Shown in pieces: positions 18,401-27,635 of a DNA stretch of 64,000 nt. Every line of letters begins with the position of its first letter. Positions within the stretch are counted from its first letter, which is position 1. Position numbers and translations under genes: made by a program. Location of the stretch: assembly GCF_964028195.1 (NCBI RefSeq), contig NZ_OZ034750.1, positions 744,001-808,000 on the forward strand, in the 5' to 3' direction. Source of the stretch: Wolbachia endosymbiont (group A) of Pogonocherus hispidulus. Lineage in GTDB: Bacteria > Pseudomonadota > Alphaproteobacteria > Rickettsiales > Anaplasmataceae. The notes under the pieces were generated by a model. It had not been told where the DNA came from. It did not search any database and worked only from the letters and a program-made list of their open reading frames with translations.

Positions 18401-19294
18401 TTATGTTTTTTCTTTGAGTTGTGAAATTTCAGAATTAGAGAGACCGGTAATTTGAGCTATAACATCTATAGATACACCGGCCTTGAGTGAGTTTTTTGCA
18501 ACTTCAATTTTACCTTCAATTTTACCTTTTTCATGGCCGATTAGGATGCCTTCTTGTTTAGCATCATCGAGTTTTTGAGCAAGGACAGCCTGTTCATCAC
18601 GAATACGCTTGATCTCTTGTTCATAGGCTATAAATTCTTTTTCTGACCAGTTGAACCTATTTAGTTCTTCATATGCTCTTTTAATTATTAGATCACTTCC
18701 TATTATTCTCTCTAGCTCTTCTTCACTAGTTTCATCTGCATATCTAAAGAAGTAGACCCATTTTTCAACTATACTTGAAAGCTGATCTTCTTTGGTTTTT
18801 GGAAATTTAGGCAACTCAATAAATATAAAGTAAAAATCTTTTAGATCATGCTCATTAGTATATTCATCGCGAATAGTATGCTTTGATTTATACTCAGATT
18901 TATTAGGAAACAGTACACAATCTGCTATAGCAATAAAGATAATTTCCTTAAGGTCTTGGTATTGATCACCTTTATCAGCTTGTCTTGAATAGGCTTTAGC
19001 TGCATAGTATTGGGCACGTTTTTCGAAGCCTTTGGTTTTAGCGACCTGCATCTCGCAAACGTACTGAATACCTGAAGAATCTCTACAGAGAACATCAACA
19101 ATACTTTGTTTTTTAGAGGCAATATCAGGGTCTTGAATAGTACTTAAAAACTCTATATCCTGTATTGCATTTTTGCCAGTAAAGCCGAGAATATCGTTGA
19201 GGAAGTGAATGAGGATATCTTTATTCTTTTCAGTACCAAAGATACGGCGAAAGGCGACATCATTTTTGGGATCAAGAAACTTAGAAAGAGCCAT
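18401..19294 (-). CDS. Rpn-like PD-(D/E)XK nuclease family transposase (PDDEXK_2)
   Basis: The 297-aa product begins MALSKFLDPKNDVAFRRIFG, a typical opening of the PDDEXK_2 / Rpn (recombination-promoting nuclease) family. The core keeps D67 (IVDVLC) and E81-M-Q83 (CEMQ), followed by FEKRAQYYAAKAYSRQ. The C-terminal part is charged and ends in a helical repeat (GVSIDVIAQITGLSNSEI). Such proteins cut DNA and raise RecA-independent recombination in studied bacteria; in Wolbachia they are widespread and of unknown role. It stands alone between the IS66 element and the divergent HTH gene. A close paralogue with the same spacing of D, E and Q lies at 32674-33555. Confidence 0.85.
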   Translation of the reverse strand: MALSKFLDPKNDVAFRRIFGTEKNKDILIHFLNDILGFTGKNAIQDIEFLSTIQDPDIASKKQSIVDVLCRDSSGIQYVCEMQVAKTKGFEKRAQYYAAKAYSRQADKGDQYQDLKEIIFIAIADCVLFPNKSEYKSKHTIRDEYTNEHDLKDFYFIFIELPKFPKTKEDQLSSIVEKWVYFFRYADETSEEELERIIGSDLIIKRAYEELNRFNWSEKEFIAYEQEIKRIRDEQAVLAQKLDDAKQEGILIGHEKGKIEGKIEVAKNSLKAGVSIDVIAQITGLSNSEISQLKEKT

Positions 19295-19391
19295 AACGAA
19301 CTAACCTAAAAAGCATTAATAATTATACACAATTCTGAAGAAATGTTCAACAATTAAACGTAGTTGATTTATGTTAACCTGTATAATATTT

Positions 19392-20296
19392 ATGACAAAC
19401 ATCTCGATAAGGTACCAGATAGCACAAAAAGTAAGGAGCTGGAGGTTAAAACAAAAATATACTCTGAAAAACTTAGCAGACAAGGCAGGCATAAACTATC
19501 ATACACTGATAAGATACGAGCAAGGAACATGTGGCATTCCAACTGAAAAGTTAAAAATCCTAGCAGAGGCGTTATCAATTAATGTTAGAAATCTCTTTCC
19601 AAGACGAAAAGTACTAAAAGAAAGTAGTTGTTTCGACAAAGCTAAGATTGAGGAAATGTATAATTTCATAGAAAAAACAGGAGGACACAAAGCAATTTAT
19701 GCATTAGCCAAATCTGTTCGAGCTGAAGAAGAAAGTAATATAAAAGCAGCAAGAATAAGAATTGCAAAGAATCTAGTTAAGGCGGGGTTTGATACTGAGA
19801 TTATCTATCGAGCAACGGGCTTATCAATTGAAGAATATGCTGATAGAGAGAGTATCGGTTGTACAAGCCAAAACGGAGGACAAGAGATAAAAAAGTGGAA
19901 GAGGATATACTCAAGAAGAATTAGCAAAAAAGCTAGATGTAGGACCCTCGCAGGTACATCATTATGAACAAGACTCTTTTAAGTGAAAGGTTATGGGAAA
20001 TAGCAAAAGAACTATCAGTAGATGTTGAAGATCTGATAAAGGAATACAAAGAAAATGATTGCGAAGATGGTGAAACAGAAAATGAATTATTAAGTTGGGC
20101 AAGAGAATATAGAAAAATTGACAATCAAGAATCACTAGATGAACTGAATATATGGGTAGAATTTTTATTGCAAAGAAAGCAAATTTACAAAGAGAAGATT
20201 GATAAAATAGAGGGAATGAAAGTTGCAAATAATTTACTCAAGTTAGGTTTTTCTACTGATGTTATTTCTAAAATAGTAACAACTTCTTTTACATAA
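19392..20296 (+). pseudogene. Tandem helix-turn-helix (XRE-like) regulator, frameshifted
   Basis: The first frame (ATG 19392, or 19371, to 19967) has an XRE-type HTH (KNLADKAGINYHTLIRYEQG) followed by a regulator tail repeated in Wolbachia phage regulators (RIAKNLVKAGFDTEIIYRATGL). The second HTH is present but split. The frame switches near 19890 to give GYTQEELAKKLDVGPSQVHH, then stops at a TGA, and continues from 19964 in another frame (LSERLWEIAKELSVD...) to 20296, ending in a second copy of the tail (ANNLLKLGFSTDVISKI). Two indels therefore break what was probably one two-HTH protein of about 300 aa. Such regulators lie beside radC and cif genes in WO prophage regions. Separate short peptides may still be made from 19392 and 19964. 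Confidence 0.75.
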
Positions 20297-20481
20297 AGGG
20301 TTAATTTTCAATTAGATAAACAAGCATCTGTTAATATCTTAATTTTTTGATGAAAAAATAAGTAAAAAAGATTGAAAAATTGATTTGACTTCACTCGGAA
20401 GCTATGGCTTTATGCCAAGACTGCTAAAAAAGTAGCAGTAAACAATTAAAAACAATTTGTTATTAACGAGGAGTATATTTT

Positions 20482-21009
20482 ATGAATAATAGTGAAAAAC
20501 TTACAGAAGAAATAGAGAGAGTACTACAAAGCGGAGGAGGAAGTGCTCTATTTGATCGCGAAATAGTGGCAGTGCTTCTAGGAGCAGTTCATGACAGAAA
20601 GCAAGCACAAGATGTGACTAAAACTTTAATGGATAATTGCCCAGGAATAGGAGAAATTTTAGGGCGAGAAATCGATGACCTGAAAATGATAGACGGAATG
20701 ACTGAACATGCAGCCGCAGCAATTGAATGTGTTAAAGAAGCTTACAAGAGGGCACTAAGAGAAGGGTTAAAGAGAGGCCCTGCAATGGATAGCCAAGAAA
20801 AGCTCATAGAATATGTAAGGGTAAGTATAGGCTTTTCAGCAAAAGAAGCTGTCCAGATAATATATTTGGATACACAGTACCGTTTGATAAGAGACGAAGT
20901 GTATTTTGGTACAATAGATGAGGTGCACCTATCTGAAAGGAAAGTGGTAAAAAAGGCATTATCAATGGAGGCAGCATCGATAATATTAGCACACGATCAA
21001 CCACCTTAA
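20482..21009 (+). CDS. RadC-like (JAB/MPN) protein, truncated at its metal motif
   Basis: The 175-aa product has the helix-hairpin-helix-like N-terminal part of RadC and the start of the JAB domain (VQIIYLDTQYRLIRDEVYFGTIDE). RadC-family proteins are usually about 220 residues and contain HNHPSG plus a downstream aspartate. Here the sequence stops at ILAHDQPP, where that metal-binding motif should begin, so the metalloprotease-like centre is lost. The start ATG follows a good GAGGAG site. The break coincides with the beginning of a recombinase-associated module, suggesting insertion into radC. Tandem HTH plus radC is a familiar phage WO combination. Confidence 0.75.
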   Translation: MNNSEKLTEEIERVLQSGGGSALFDREIVAVLLGAVHDRKQAQDVTKTLMDNCPGIGEILGREIDDLKMIDGMTEHAAAAIECVKEAYKRALREGLKRGPAMDSQEKLIEYVRVSIGFSAKEAVQIIYLDTQYRLIRDEVYFGTIDEVHLSERKVVKKALSMEAASIILAHDQPP

Positions 21010-21034
21010 TACCCCATTCAACAACCAAAAAGAG

Positions 21035-21328
21035 ATTACAGTTACAGATCCAACTCATCCGCTATTTGGCAGAACTTTTCCTATATCCTTTATCAGTTCA
21101 AGAGCCCATTGTAGTAGTAATGTATTTGTTATTCATCGTAATAACATAATTCTGCGTATCCCGTTTCTTGCTACCAACTTAGCCAGTAAGCAAGATTTTC
21201 TCACAAGTAAATTAACATGGGATTCATTATACGAATTTGTTTCTTTAGCAAAGGAGTATAAATTATGCCATGTAAACCAAATAGAGTGTGGAAAAAAATG
21301 CCGCAATGTCTCAAATCAGAAATTTTAG
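21035..21328 (+). pseudogene. Recombinase-associated small ORF (DUF5372-like), no usable start
   Basis: The plus-strand frame open from 20990 to the TAG at 21326-21328 encodes ITVTDPTHPLFGRTFPIS and then a hydrophobic stretch and a conserved-looking tail. From memory this matches the small DUF5372-type proteins encoded just upstream of transposon serine recombinases. No ATG, GTG or TTG precedes the conserved part, so the gene looks 5'-truncated at its junction with radC. Its end precedes the recombinase start by about 30 bp. An overlapping frame with an ATG at 21265 is probably a shadow. Confidence 0.55.
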
Positions 21329-21361
21329 AAAACATATTATTAGTGTCCAAAGAGGTCATCC

Positions 21362-23329
21362 ATGAATACATCAGAGCTAATTACAGCACAACATTTAACA
21401 CGCGAAGCGATAATTTACATAAGACAATCAACACCTCATCAAGCACTGAGCAATCAAGAAAGTTTGGAGTTACAGTATGCGCTGAAACAAAGAGCTATTG
21501 ATCTTGGGTGGAAAGCTGATAATATTGTTGTTATTGATAATGATCTCGGCTTAACAGGTGCTAGTGCTGAAAAGCGTGAAGGGTATAAAGAGATTCTCGC
21601 TAAAGTCACTTTATCAAAGGTAGGGATTATCCTATCCTACGATGTGACTCGTTTGTCACGTAATTGTTCTGATTGGTATCCGTTATTGGATATATGTGGC
21701 TATAAACAGTGTTTGATAGCTGATCGGGATGGTGTGTATGACCCTGGTACTATTAATGGTCGGTTGTTACTTGGTCTGAAAGGACAGCTTGCTGAAATGG
21801 AGTTATCTACTATAAGAGCCAGACTAAATGCTGGACTAGTAAATAAGGCAACCAGAGGAGATTTAGCCTTATCTCTTCCAGTGGGTTTCGTTCGTAACAT
21901 TGATGATTCCGTGAGTAAGGATCCTAACCTTGAAGTTCAGCAGCATATTAAGCTTGTTTTTGACACTTTTCTAGAAAAACGAACAGCAGCACAAGTTGTA
22001 AGGTATTTTAACAATAACCAACTTACCATTCCTAGGTATGACAATTTTAAAGAAGTGCATTGGAAAAAACCAACTTTTGACGCAATTATCTCAATGCTCA
22101 AAAACCCTGCTTATGCTGGAGCATTTGCTTATGGTCGTTCTTGTACTACGCGTCACAAACTATCTTCTGCTAATAAAACAACAAAAAGACTACCAATGGA
22201 AGAATGGAAAGTTCTAATTAAAGATAAATACCCAGCTTACATAGATTGGGAAACCTTTACAAAGATTCAGATCATACTTAAAGATAATCATGCGGATTAC
22301 CGTCGCTGTAGAACACGTGGAATAGCTAGACCAGGTGCAGCATTATTACATGGAATAATCTATTGTGGAGAATGTGGACACAAAATGATAGTACAGTATA
22401 AAGGAGGAAATCATTATAAATGCAGTTACCAACATCAACGTGATCTTTCCCCTTCATGTCAGTTTTTACCTGCTGATATTATTGATAATGAAGTAATTCC
22501 TAAATTTTTTGCAGCACTTAGTCAAATTGAGCTAGATGCTTATACTAAGGCTATTAACTCGCAGCTACAATCTGAACAAGAAATTAATAAAGCTCATTTA
22601 CAACAGTTTGCAAAATGCAAGGATTATCAAGATAGTCAAAGTACAAGTCCAGGTGGACTTCTTATGTATATAAAGTGTGGTGAAAATGAATATCGCATTA
22701 CTGGTGCTAATAATGATAATCTTCCTAATACTATATGTATAAAATCAATACTAAAGAAAAGTAAAGATGGTAAATATGTAAATGGCAATATAGTGCTTGT
22801 TGAAGAAGAGATTAAGCATGTGAAAAAAATGTTAGAATTAAATAATGATGGAGTGGTTAAAGTAGATAGTGTATCTGACAAGTCATTCGAAGTTCCAACG
22901 CTGGAGCAACCTAATTCCAATGTTACTAGTCATAATGCAACACAACAGGTGGTTAACAATGAGGGAGTGGCTACTGAACTAAAGAAGTTTTTTGATGCAG
23001 AAGATGATGGAGTTACACAACCAAGATCATTAACTACTGACCCAGCAGTAGAACAATCAACTCCTGTCTCCTCGTCTAAAGCTCCTACTAATGGTACGCT
23101 ACCAAAAGTAGCAAGTCCTAGTGAAACTAAAAATGGTAGCAATAATGGTGCTGTTGTGCTGTATCAAATGCTACATGATCAAGGGAGACTGCACCCTTCT
23201 CCAGAATTATACGACTATTTGCTAAGAGCAAGTTTGGTAAAAGAAATGCTGTTTTGCAAGGTGGCACCAAACTCGTTATTTACTCAACCAATACCAAAAC
23301 AAGTTACTGGTAATGATCATTCTCGTTAA
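21362..23329 (+). CDS. Large serine recombinase with an unrelated C-terminal extension
   Basis: The first 415 or so of 655 residues form a transposon-type serine recombinase. The catalytic Ser23 is in IYIRQSTPHQ, followed by a resolvase fold with TRLSRNCSDW, a Recombinase domain (about 170-300) and a zinc ribbon with CGECG...C...C (about 340-370). The expected long C-terminal coiled coil begins (QLQSEQEINKAHLQQ) and then changes abruptly near residue 418 to an Asn/Ser/Thr-rich sequence with no recombinase character, ending NDHSR. The protein therefore looks like a chimera produced by recombination with another gene, and is probably inactive in integration. ATG 21362 follows AAAGAGG. A strong terminator lies just downstream. 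Confidence 0.8.
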   Translation: MNTSELITAQHLTREAIIYIRQSTPHQALSNQESLELQYALKQRAIDLGWKADNIVVIDNDLGLTGASAEKREGYKEILAKVTLSKVGIILSYDVTRLSRNCSDWYPLLDICGYKQCLIADRDGVYDPGTINGRLLLGLKGQLAEMELSTIRARLNAGLVNKATRGDLALSLPVGFVRNIDDSVSKDPNLEVQQHIKLVFDTFLEKRTAAQVVRYFNNNQLTIPRYDNFKEVHWKKPTFDAIISMLKNPAYAGAFAYGRSCTTRHKLSSANKTTKRLPMEEWKVLIKDKYPAYIDWETFTKIQIILKDNHADYRRCRTRGIARPGAALLHGIIYCGECGHKMIVQYKGGNHYKCSYQHQRDLSPSCQFLPADIIDNEVIPKFFAALSQIELDAYTKAINSQLQSEQEINKAHLQQFAKCKDYQDSQSTSPGGLLMYIKCGENEYRITGANNDNLPNTICIKSILKKSKDGKYVNGNIVLVEEEIKHVKKMLELNNDGVVKVDSVSDKSFEVPTLEQPNSNVTSHNATQQVVNNEGVATELKKFFDAEDDGVTQPRSLTTDPAVEQSTPVSSSKAPTNGTLPKVASPSETKNGSNNGAVVLYQMLHDQGRLHPSPELYDYLLRASLVKEMLFCKVAPNSLFTQPIPKQVTGNDHSR

Positions 23330-23360
23330 TTAATAACCACTATAACAACCCCTTCATAAA

Positions 23361-23389
23361 AGAGCACCTAAAGAGGTGCTCTTTTTTTC
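23361..23389 (+). terminator. Rho-independent terminator after the recombinase gene
   Basis: AGAGCACC (23361-23368) pairs with GGTGCTCT (23375-23382) around a 6-base loop and runs into seven T. It is the clearest intrinsic terminator in the window and separates the recombinase from rmuC. Confidence 0.85.
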
Positions 23390-23443
23390 TTTCTTATACA
23401 CACAAAAATCATATAGAATTGTAAACACAGTTTTTTCATTCTG

Positions 23444-24775
23444 ATGCTTTTCAATTTTATAGTTCTGGTTGTCTCTCTATTACTATTTTTCTACATTATC
23501 GTAAAAAAACTGAGCGAAAAGAAAGCAAACCTTGAGGGTAATTTATGTAAATTAGAGCAAGAACTTCAAGAAACAAAGCAAAGTTTGCTTACGAAGAATG
23601 AAGAAATAGTTGATTTAAGGGTCAAAAGAGCAGAACTTGAAGTAACTCTGCAAAAAGAACGTGAGGAAAAGAAAAGAGAAATAGAATTACTGACAAAAGC
23701 AGAGGAGAGATTAACAAACACTTTTAAAGCACTGTCTCTTGATGCTTTGCAAACAAATAACAATAATTTTCTGAACTTAGCGAAGGAAGTAATTGATAGT
23801 AAATTAAAAGAAACAGAAAGTGATTTCAAGAAAAGACAAGCAACGATCAACGAAGTTGTAACTCCAATAAAAGAAAAATTAGAAAAATTCGATAATGAAA
23901 TACGTGAGCTAGAAAAGGAGAGGGTAGGGGCCTATGAAGGTTTAAAGGAGCAAATTGGAGCACTGATGAACCAAACTTCCAGCCTTGCTAATGCCTTGAG
24001 AAAGCCCCACATTAGAGGAAAGTGGGGTGAAATGCAACTCAAAAGAGTGGTAGAAATGGCGGGAATGATTGAATATTGCGATTTTTTTACTCAGCCATCG
24101 GTAATTGATAAAAATGAGGATAATTTATTGCGTCCTGATTTAATAATCAAAATGCCATCTGGAAAGCAAATAATAATAGATGCTAAAGTGCCGCTTGATT
24201 CTTACATGGATGCTATATCACAAAATGATTTGCAAATACAAAAGGAGAAATTAAAGAATCATTCCCTGGCAATAAAAAAACATATAAATGACTTGGGTAA
24301 AAAAGAGTATTGGAATCAATTTGAAAATACGCCAGAACTTGTGGTGCTTTTCTTAACAGGGGAGGGGGTTTTTAGCGCAGCACTGGAATATGAGCCTGCT
24401 TTGATAGAGATTGGAGTGGAAAAAAAAGTGATCATTGCAACACCGATCACTTTAATTGCGCTGCTAAGAGCAATAGCATATGGATGGAAGCAAGAGATGA
24501 TAGCTGAAAATGCAAAGAAAATCAGTGAACTAGGTCATATTTTATATGAGCGCATTTGCACAATGGGTGAAAACTTTGATAATTTGCGCAGGAGCTTAAA
24601 AGGTGCTGTCGATCATTATAATAAAACTGCTGGTTCGCTTGAAGCAAGGGTGTTTCCTGCTGCCCGAGAATTCAATAAGCTTGGTATACATGCAAAAAAT
24701 AAAAGTTTAAGTACTGCAAAGGAATTAGAGTCTTTACCACGCAATTTACATACTGGAGAATTGAAAGTAGATTAG
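23444..24775 (+). CDS. rmuC: DNA recombination protein RmuC
   Basis: The 443-aa protein has an N-terminal membrane anchor (about 2-18), a long coiled coil (about 20-150) and the RmuC nuclease-like domain (about 160-410). Marks of that domain are GKWGEMQLKRVVEMAGM, LRPDLIIKMPSGKQIIIDAK and ITLIALLRAIAYGWKQE. RmuC limits inversions at short inverted repeats, inferred from E. coli; the biochemical activity is not well established. Length and layout are normal. The gene stands alone with its own spacing from the upstream terminator. In a genome so rich in inverted repeats its retention is noteworthy. Confidence 0.93.
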   Translation: MLFNFIVLVVSLLLFFYIIVKKLSEKKANLEGNLCKLEQELQETKQSLLTKNEEIVDLRVKRAELEVTLQKEREEKKREIELLTKAEERLTNTFKALSLDALQTNNNNFLNLAKEVIDSKLKETESDFKKRQATINEVVTPIKEKLEKFDNEIRELEKERVGAYEGLKEQIGALMNQTSSLANALRKPHIRGKWGEMQLKRVVEMAGMIEYCDFFTQPSVIDKNEDNLLRPDLIIKMPSGKQIIIDAKVPLDSYMDAISQNDLQIQKEKLKNHSLAIKKHINDLGKKEYWNQFENTPELVVLFLTGEGVFSAALEYEPALIEIGVEKKVIIATPITLIALLRAIAYGWKQEMIAENAKKISELGHILYERICTMGENFDNLRRSLKGAVDHYNKTAGSLEARVFPAAREFNKLGIHAKNKSLSTAKELESLPRNLHTGELKVD

Positions 24776-24924
24776 ACTTCTATTGCACTAGCAAACAAAG
24801 AAAGTATTGTTTGTGGCGGAAAATTATTACTTAAATATTTCTCACTCAAGTTTCATTTTATTAACATATTAAGAAAAATTGACTTTTTGTCTAAAATAAT
24901 ATAAAATAAAATAATAGTTGGTGA

Positions 24925-26381
24925 GTATCCGTTCAGCGGAGTGGTAGAATAAGGTAGACAAGGTGATCTAAAAAGATAATCATAGAGCAAAAGTGAGATA
25001 ATATGGTAAACCTTTTAGAACTTTGCAAAAATTTACAGCAAAAAATAGAGAAGTTAGAAGCAAAAATAGAAAAACTGGAAGCAGAGATAGAAAACTTGAA
25101 AGCAGAAAATAAAGCTTTAAAAATAGAGAATGCTGAATTAAAGGAAAGGCTCGGTTTAAATTCAAAAAACTCATCCCTGCCCAGCTCAAAAGAGCTATAC
25201 AAAATAAAAAAGGACAAGCCAAAAAGCGAAAGGAATGTTGGCGGTCAGGTGGGCACAATGGCAATTATCGAGCTAAAATGAACGCAGATGAGGTGATAAA
25301 GATAGAGTTGCCTAATACTTGCGAATGCAGAGGGGAGATTGCAGTGTGTGAAAAACCATATATTCACCAAAAAGTTGATCTTCCGGAAATTAGGTCTTAT
25401 GTAGTGGAATATCAGTTGGAACATGGCCGCTGTCGAAAATGTGGAAAAAGAAAAAGTAGCAAATTACCAGAAGGTGTTACATCAGATACATTTGGTCCAA
25501 AAGTTAAATCGATAATTGCAGCACTCAGCGGATTTTACAAGAATTCAAAGCGCGAAGTGGCTAGCATTATAAATGATATTTTTAATTTGAATATAAGTGT
25601 TGGCAGCATATCAAATAGTGAACATAGAGTTGCATCAAAATGCGAAAAAACATATGAGCAAATCGAACAAGAGATAAGTAGGAGTAAAGTTCTACATATT
25701 GATGAAACGAGCCATTATAACAAAGGTAAACTCGCTTGGTGTTGGATGTTTGCAAGCAATACGGCAAGTTTTGTAAGATTTACAGAATCAAGAGGAATGA
25801 AGGTTTTACAAAATAGTAAGTTCTGCAATCGCAATAGCTTAGTAGTAACCGACAGGTACGCAGCATACAACTACTTTGCCGATAAAAACAGGCAAATCTG
25901 TTGGGCACATTTATCAAGAGATTTTGAAACATAGTTGGAATATTGAAGTTAAAGTTCTGGGTTGTTACTTGAGAAACGTGGCCACTGAATTATTTGCACT
26001 AAAAAAAGCTTTACTAAAAAGTGAGATAAAGATTTGCCAAACGTGCAAGAAAGTTGCGAAAAAGTACAAGGTATTATTTGAAGGAAATATCTCGCTTACC
26101 TGAAGCAATTGAAGCTTCTCGAGTTGCGAAGAATATTTTGAAATCTGAAAGAATGATGTGGAAATTTTTAGATGACCCAGAAAATATTCCGCTGACAAAT
26201 AACCATGTTGAACGGCAAATACGGCATTATGTCGTTTACCGTAAAAACTCATATTTTACACAATCGGAGCGAGGAACTTGAGCGGATAATTTCGTTATAC
26301 TTAACATGGAAACAAATGGGTCTCAATCCTTTCCAAAACCTTCTATCTATTGTTTCTTAAACCACTCTGCTGAACGGATAC
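24925..26381 (+). mobile_element. Decayed IS66-family element
   Basis: The ends GTATCCGTTCAGCGGAG at 24925 and the complementary copy ending at 26381 match those of the IS66 element at 15544-18284. The flanking octamers (GTTGGTGA and GAATTATC) differ, so no target duplication survives. The transposase inside is broken. Confidence 0.85.
25003..26360 (+). pseudogene. IS66 transposase, broken by frameshifts
   Basis: The frame begins at ATG 25003 (MVNLLELCKNLQQKIEKLE) and follows the IS66 transposase through the coiled coil, HIDETSHY and VVTDRYAAY to near the stop TAA at 26358-26360. It is broken by frameshifts near 25260, 25930, 26060 and 26280. The 25260 break replaces VGHKGN-type sequence with VGTMAI. 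All DDE blocks can still be found in one frame or another. No functional transposase can be made. Confidence 0.88.
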
Positions 26382-26461
26382 GAATTATCTTATTTTAGAT
26401 CAAAATTTCCCAAAAAATAAATGTAACAAACAAGATACCCACTTTAAATGGTGCTATATTG

Positions 26462-26476
26462 GGCCTTAACTTGACG
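26462..26476 (-). repeat. Orphan IS4-type terminal repeat
   Basis: The complement reads CGCGTCAAGTTAAGG, the same as the left end of the IS4-type element at 35286. No transposase is attached, so this is a solo end left by deletion or recombination next to the IS110 remnant. Confidence 0.5.
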
Positions 26477-26486
26477 CGTATGGTAC

Positions 26487-27507
26487 GACCGACGCGGCGT
26501 TGGTGTTATACAACCGTTTATATCAAGGTACACTAGCCCTCGATACGTTTGAATAGTTGCATGGGACATATGTATGCACCCGTTTACAATCTTAAATCAA
26601 TAAACTATCGAGGTTATTAATATGGTTACATCTTATCAAAACTTTATTGACATCGGAAAATTTAAAAATGTTGTTGCGGTTCACACACAGAAGAGTGTTG
26701 TCGAATTTGATAATAATGCTTCTGGTTGGCAACAATTGTTTAAAAAGTTTTCAGATATCTTACCTAATTCTTTAGTAACTTTAGAAAATACAGGGAATTG
26801 GTTTATCGCATTTTCTTATTGACAAGAATATCGCTGAGCTAATACCCAAAAGCTTTATCTTGTCTCACGGAACTTTAGCAAAGTCTAGATGCAATGGCTC
26901 TTGCTCAGTATGCGTCGTAGAACTCTTTCTCTATTTGTACCTACCTCTAAAGAACAATCAACTTTGTTTGTCAACGTTGTTACACAAATGAGAGCCCAAG
27001 AGAAATGTAGGTTCTGAAAATGACTATACAAAAAAAAGTTGCCAAAAAACCATTGACTTTTTTAACAGTCAGATAAATAAGCTCAATAATGCCATACAAA
27101 AAATCATTGATAAAAATCTAGAGTTACAGAAGCGCCAAAAAATTCTGAGAACAGTGCCAGGCAAAGTTATCTCAAGATTTTGTGTGTCTGATGCCAGAGC
27201 TTGGCTACTTAAACAGAAAAGAAGTAGCAAGTCTTGCTGGCGCATCCAAAAGAAAGTGGAAAAGCTATTGGTTATCGAAGAATAACAGGCGGTAGAAGCA
27301 ATGTTCGTACTAACGGCTGCAATGGCTGCTGCAAAGTCCAAATCTGTTGTTTGATATAAAATTTTTCTATGATAAATTAGGGTGTTTATTGTCAAAAATG
27401 CATTTTCTAATTGAATAAAAATACAAAATTATAAACAAGAGTTGTAATAAAACTAAATTCAAAAAATTTAAAAAAAGCATAGTTGATATGACGTAGGGAG
27501 ATCTAAT
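26487..27507 (+). mobile_element. IS110-family remnant, copy 1
   Basis: This stretch, including about 130 bp of untranslated leader and about 215 bp of tail, is a near copy of 51383-52408. The transposase inside is decayed. The shared boundary on the right is the sequence ATGACGTAGGGA. Confidence 0.7.
26622..27357 (+). pseudogene. IS110-family transposase, decayed, copy 1
   Basis: The frame starts MVTSYQNFIDIGKFKNVV and resembles the DEDD-type N-terminal domain of IS110, but stops after 66 codons. Further pieces follow in other frames: LSLFVPTSKEQSTLFV, a helical QIDELNN-like part (here altered) and the Transposase_20 signatures YLNRKEVASLAG and GYRRITGGRSNVR. Relative to copy 2 it has lost six bases at GIDIG, removing one Gly-Ile pair beside the first catalytic Asp. 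The C-terminal end is missing. Confidence 0.8.
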
Positions 27508-27635
27508 TTGTGCCAGCTATATAACCATAGTAATAGTCGTCAAGCCTAAAAGTAGTTAGCTAATAGGTTTAATAAAAATTCACATATACAGGAAAGATTG
27601 GTAACATTACTTGAATAGAGACCGTTATTGTAATT

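Noticed and set aside
21265..21501. 78-codon frame just upstream of the serine recombinase
   Set aside because: It overlaps the recombinase start in another frame and lies over the end of the better-supported DUF5372-like frame.
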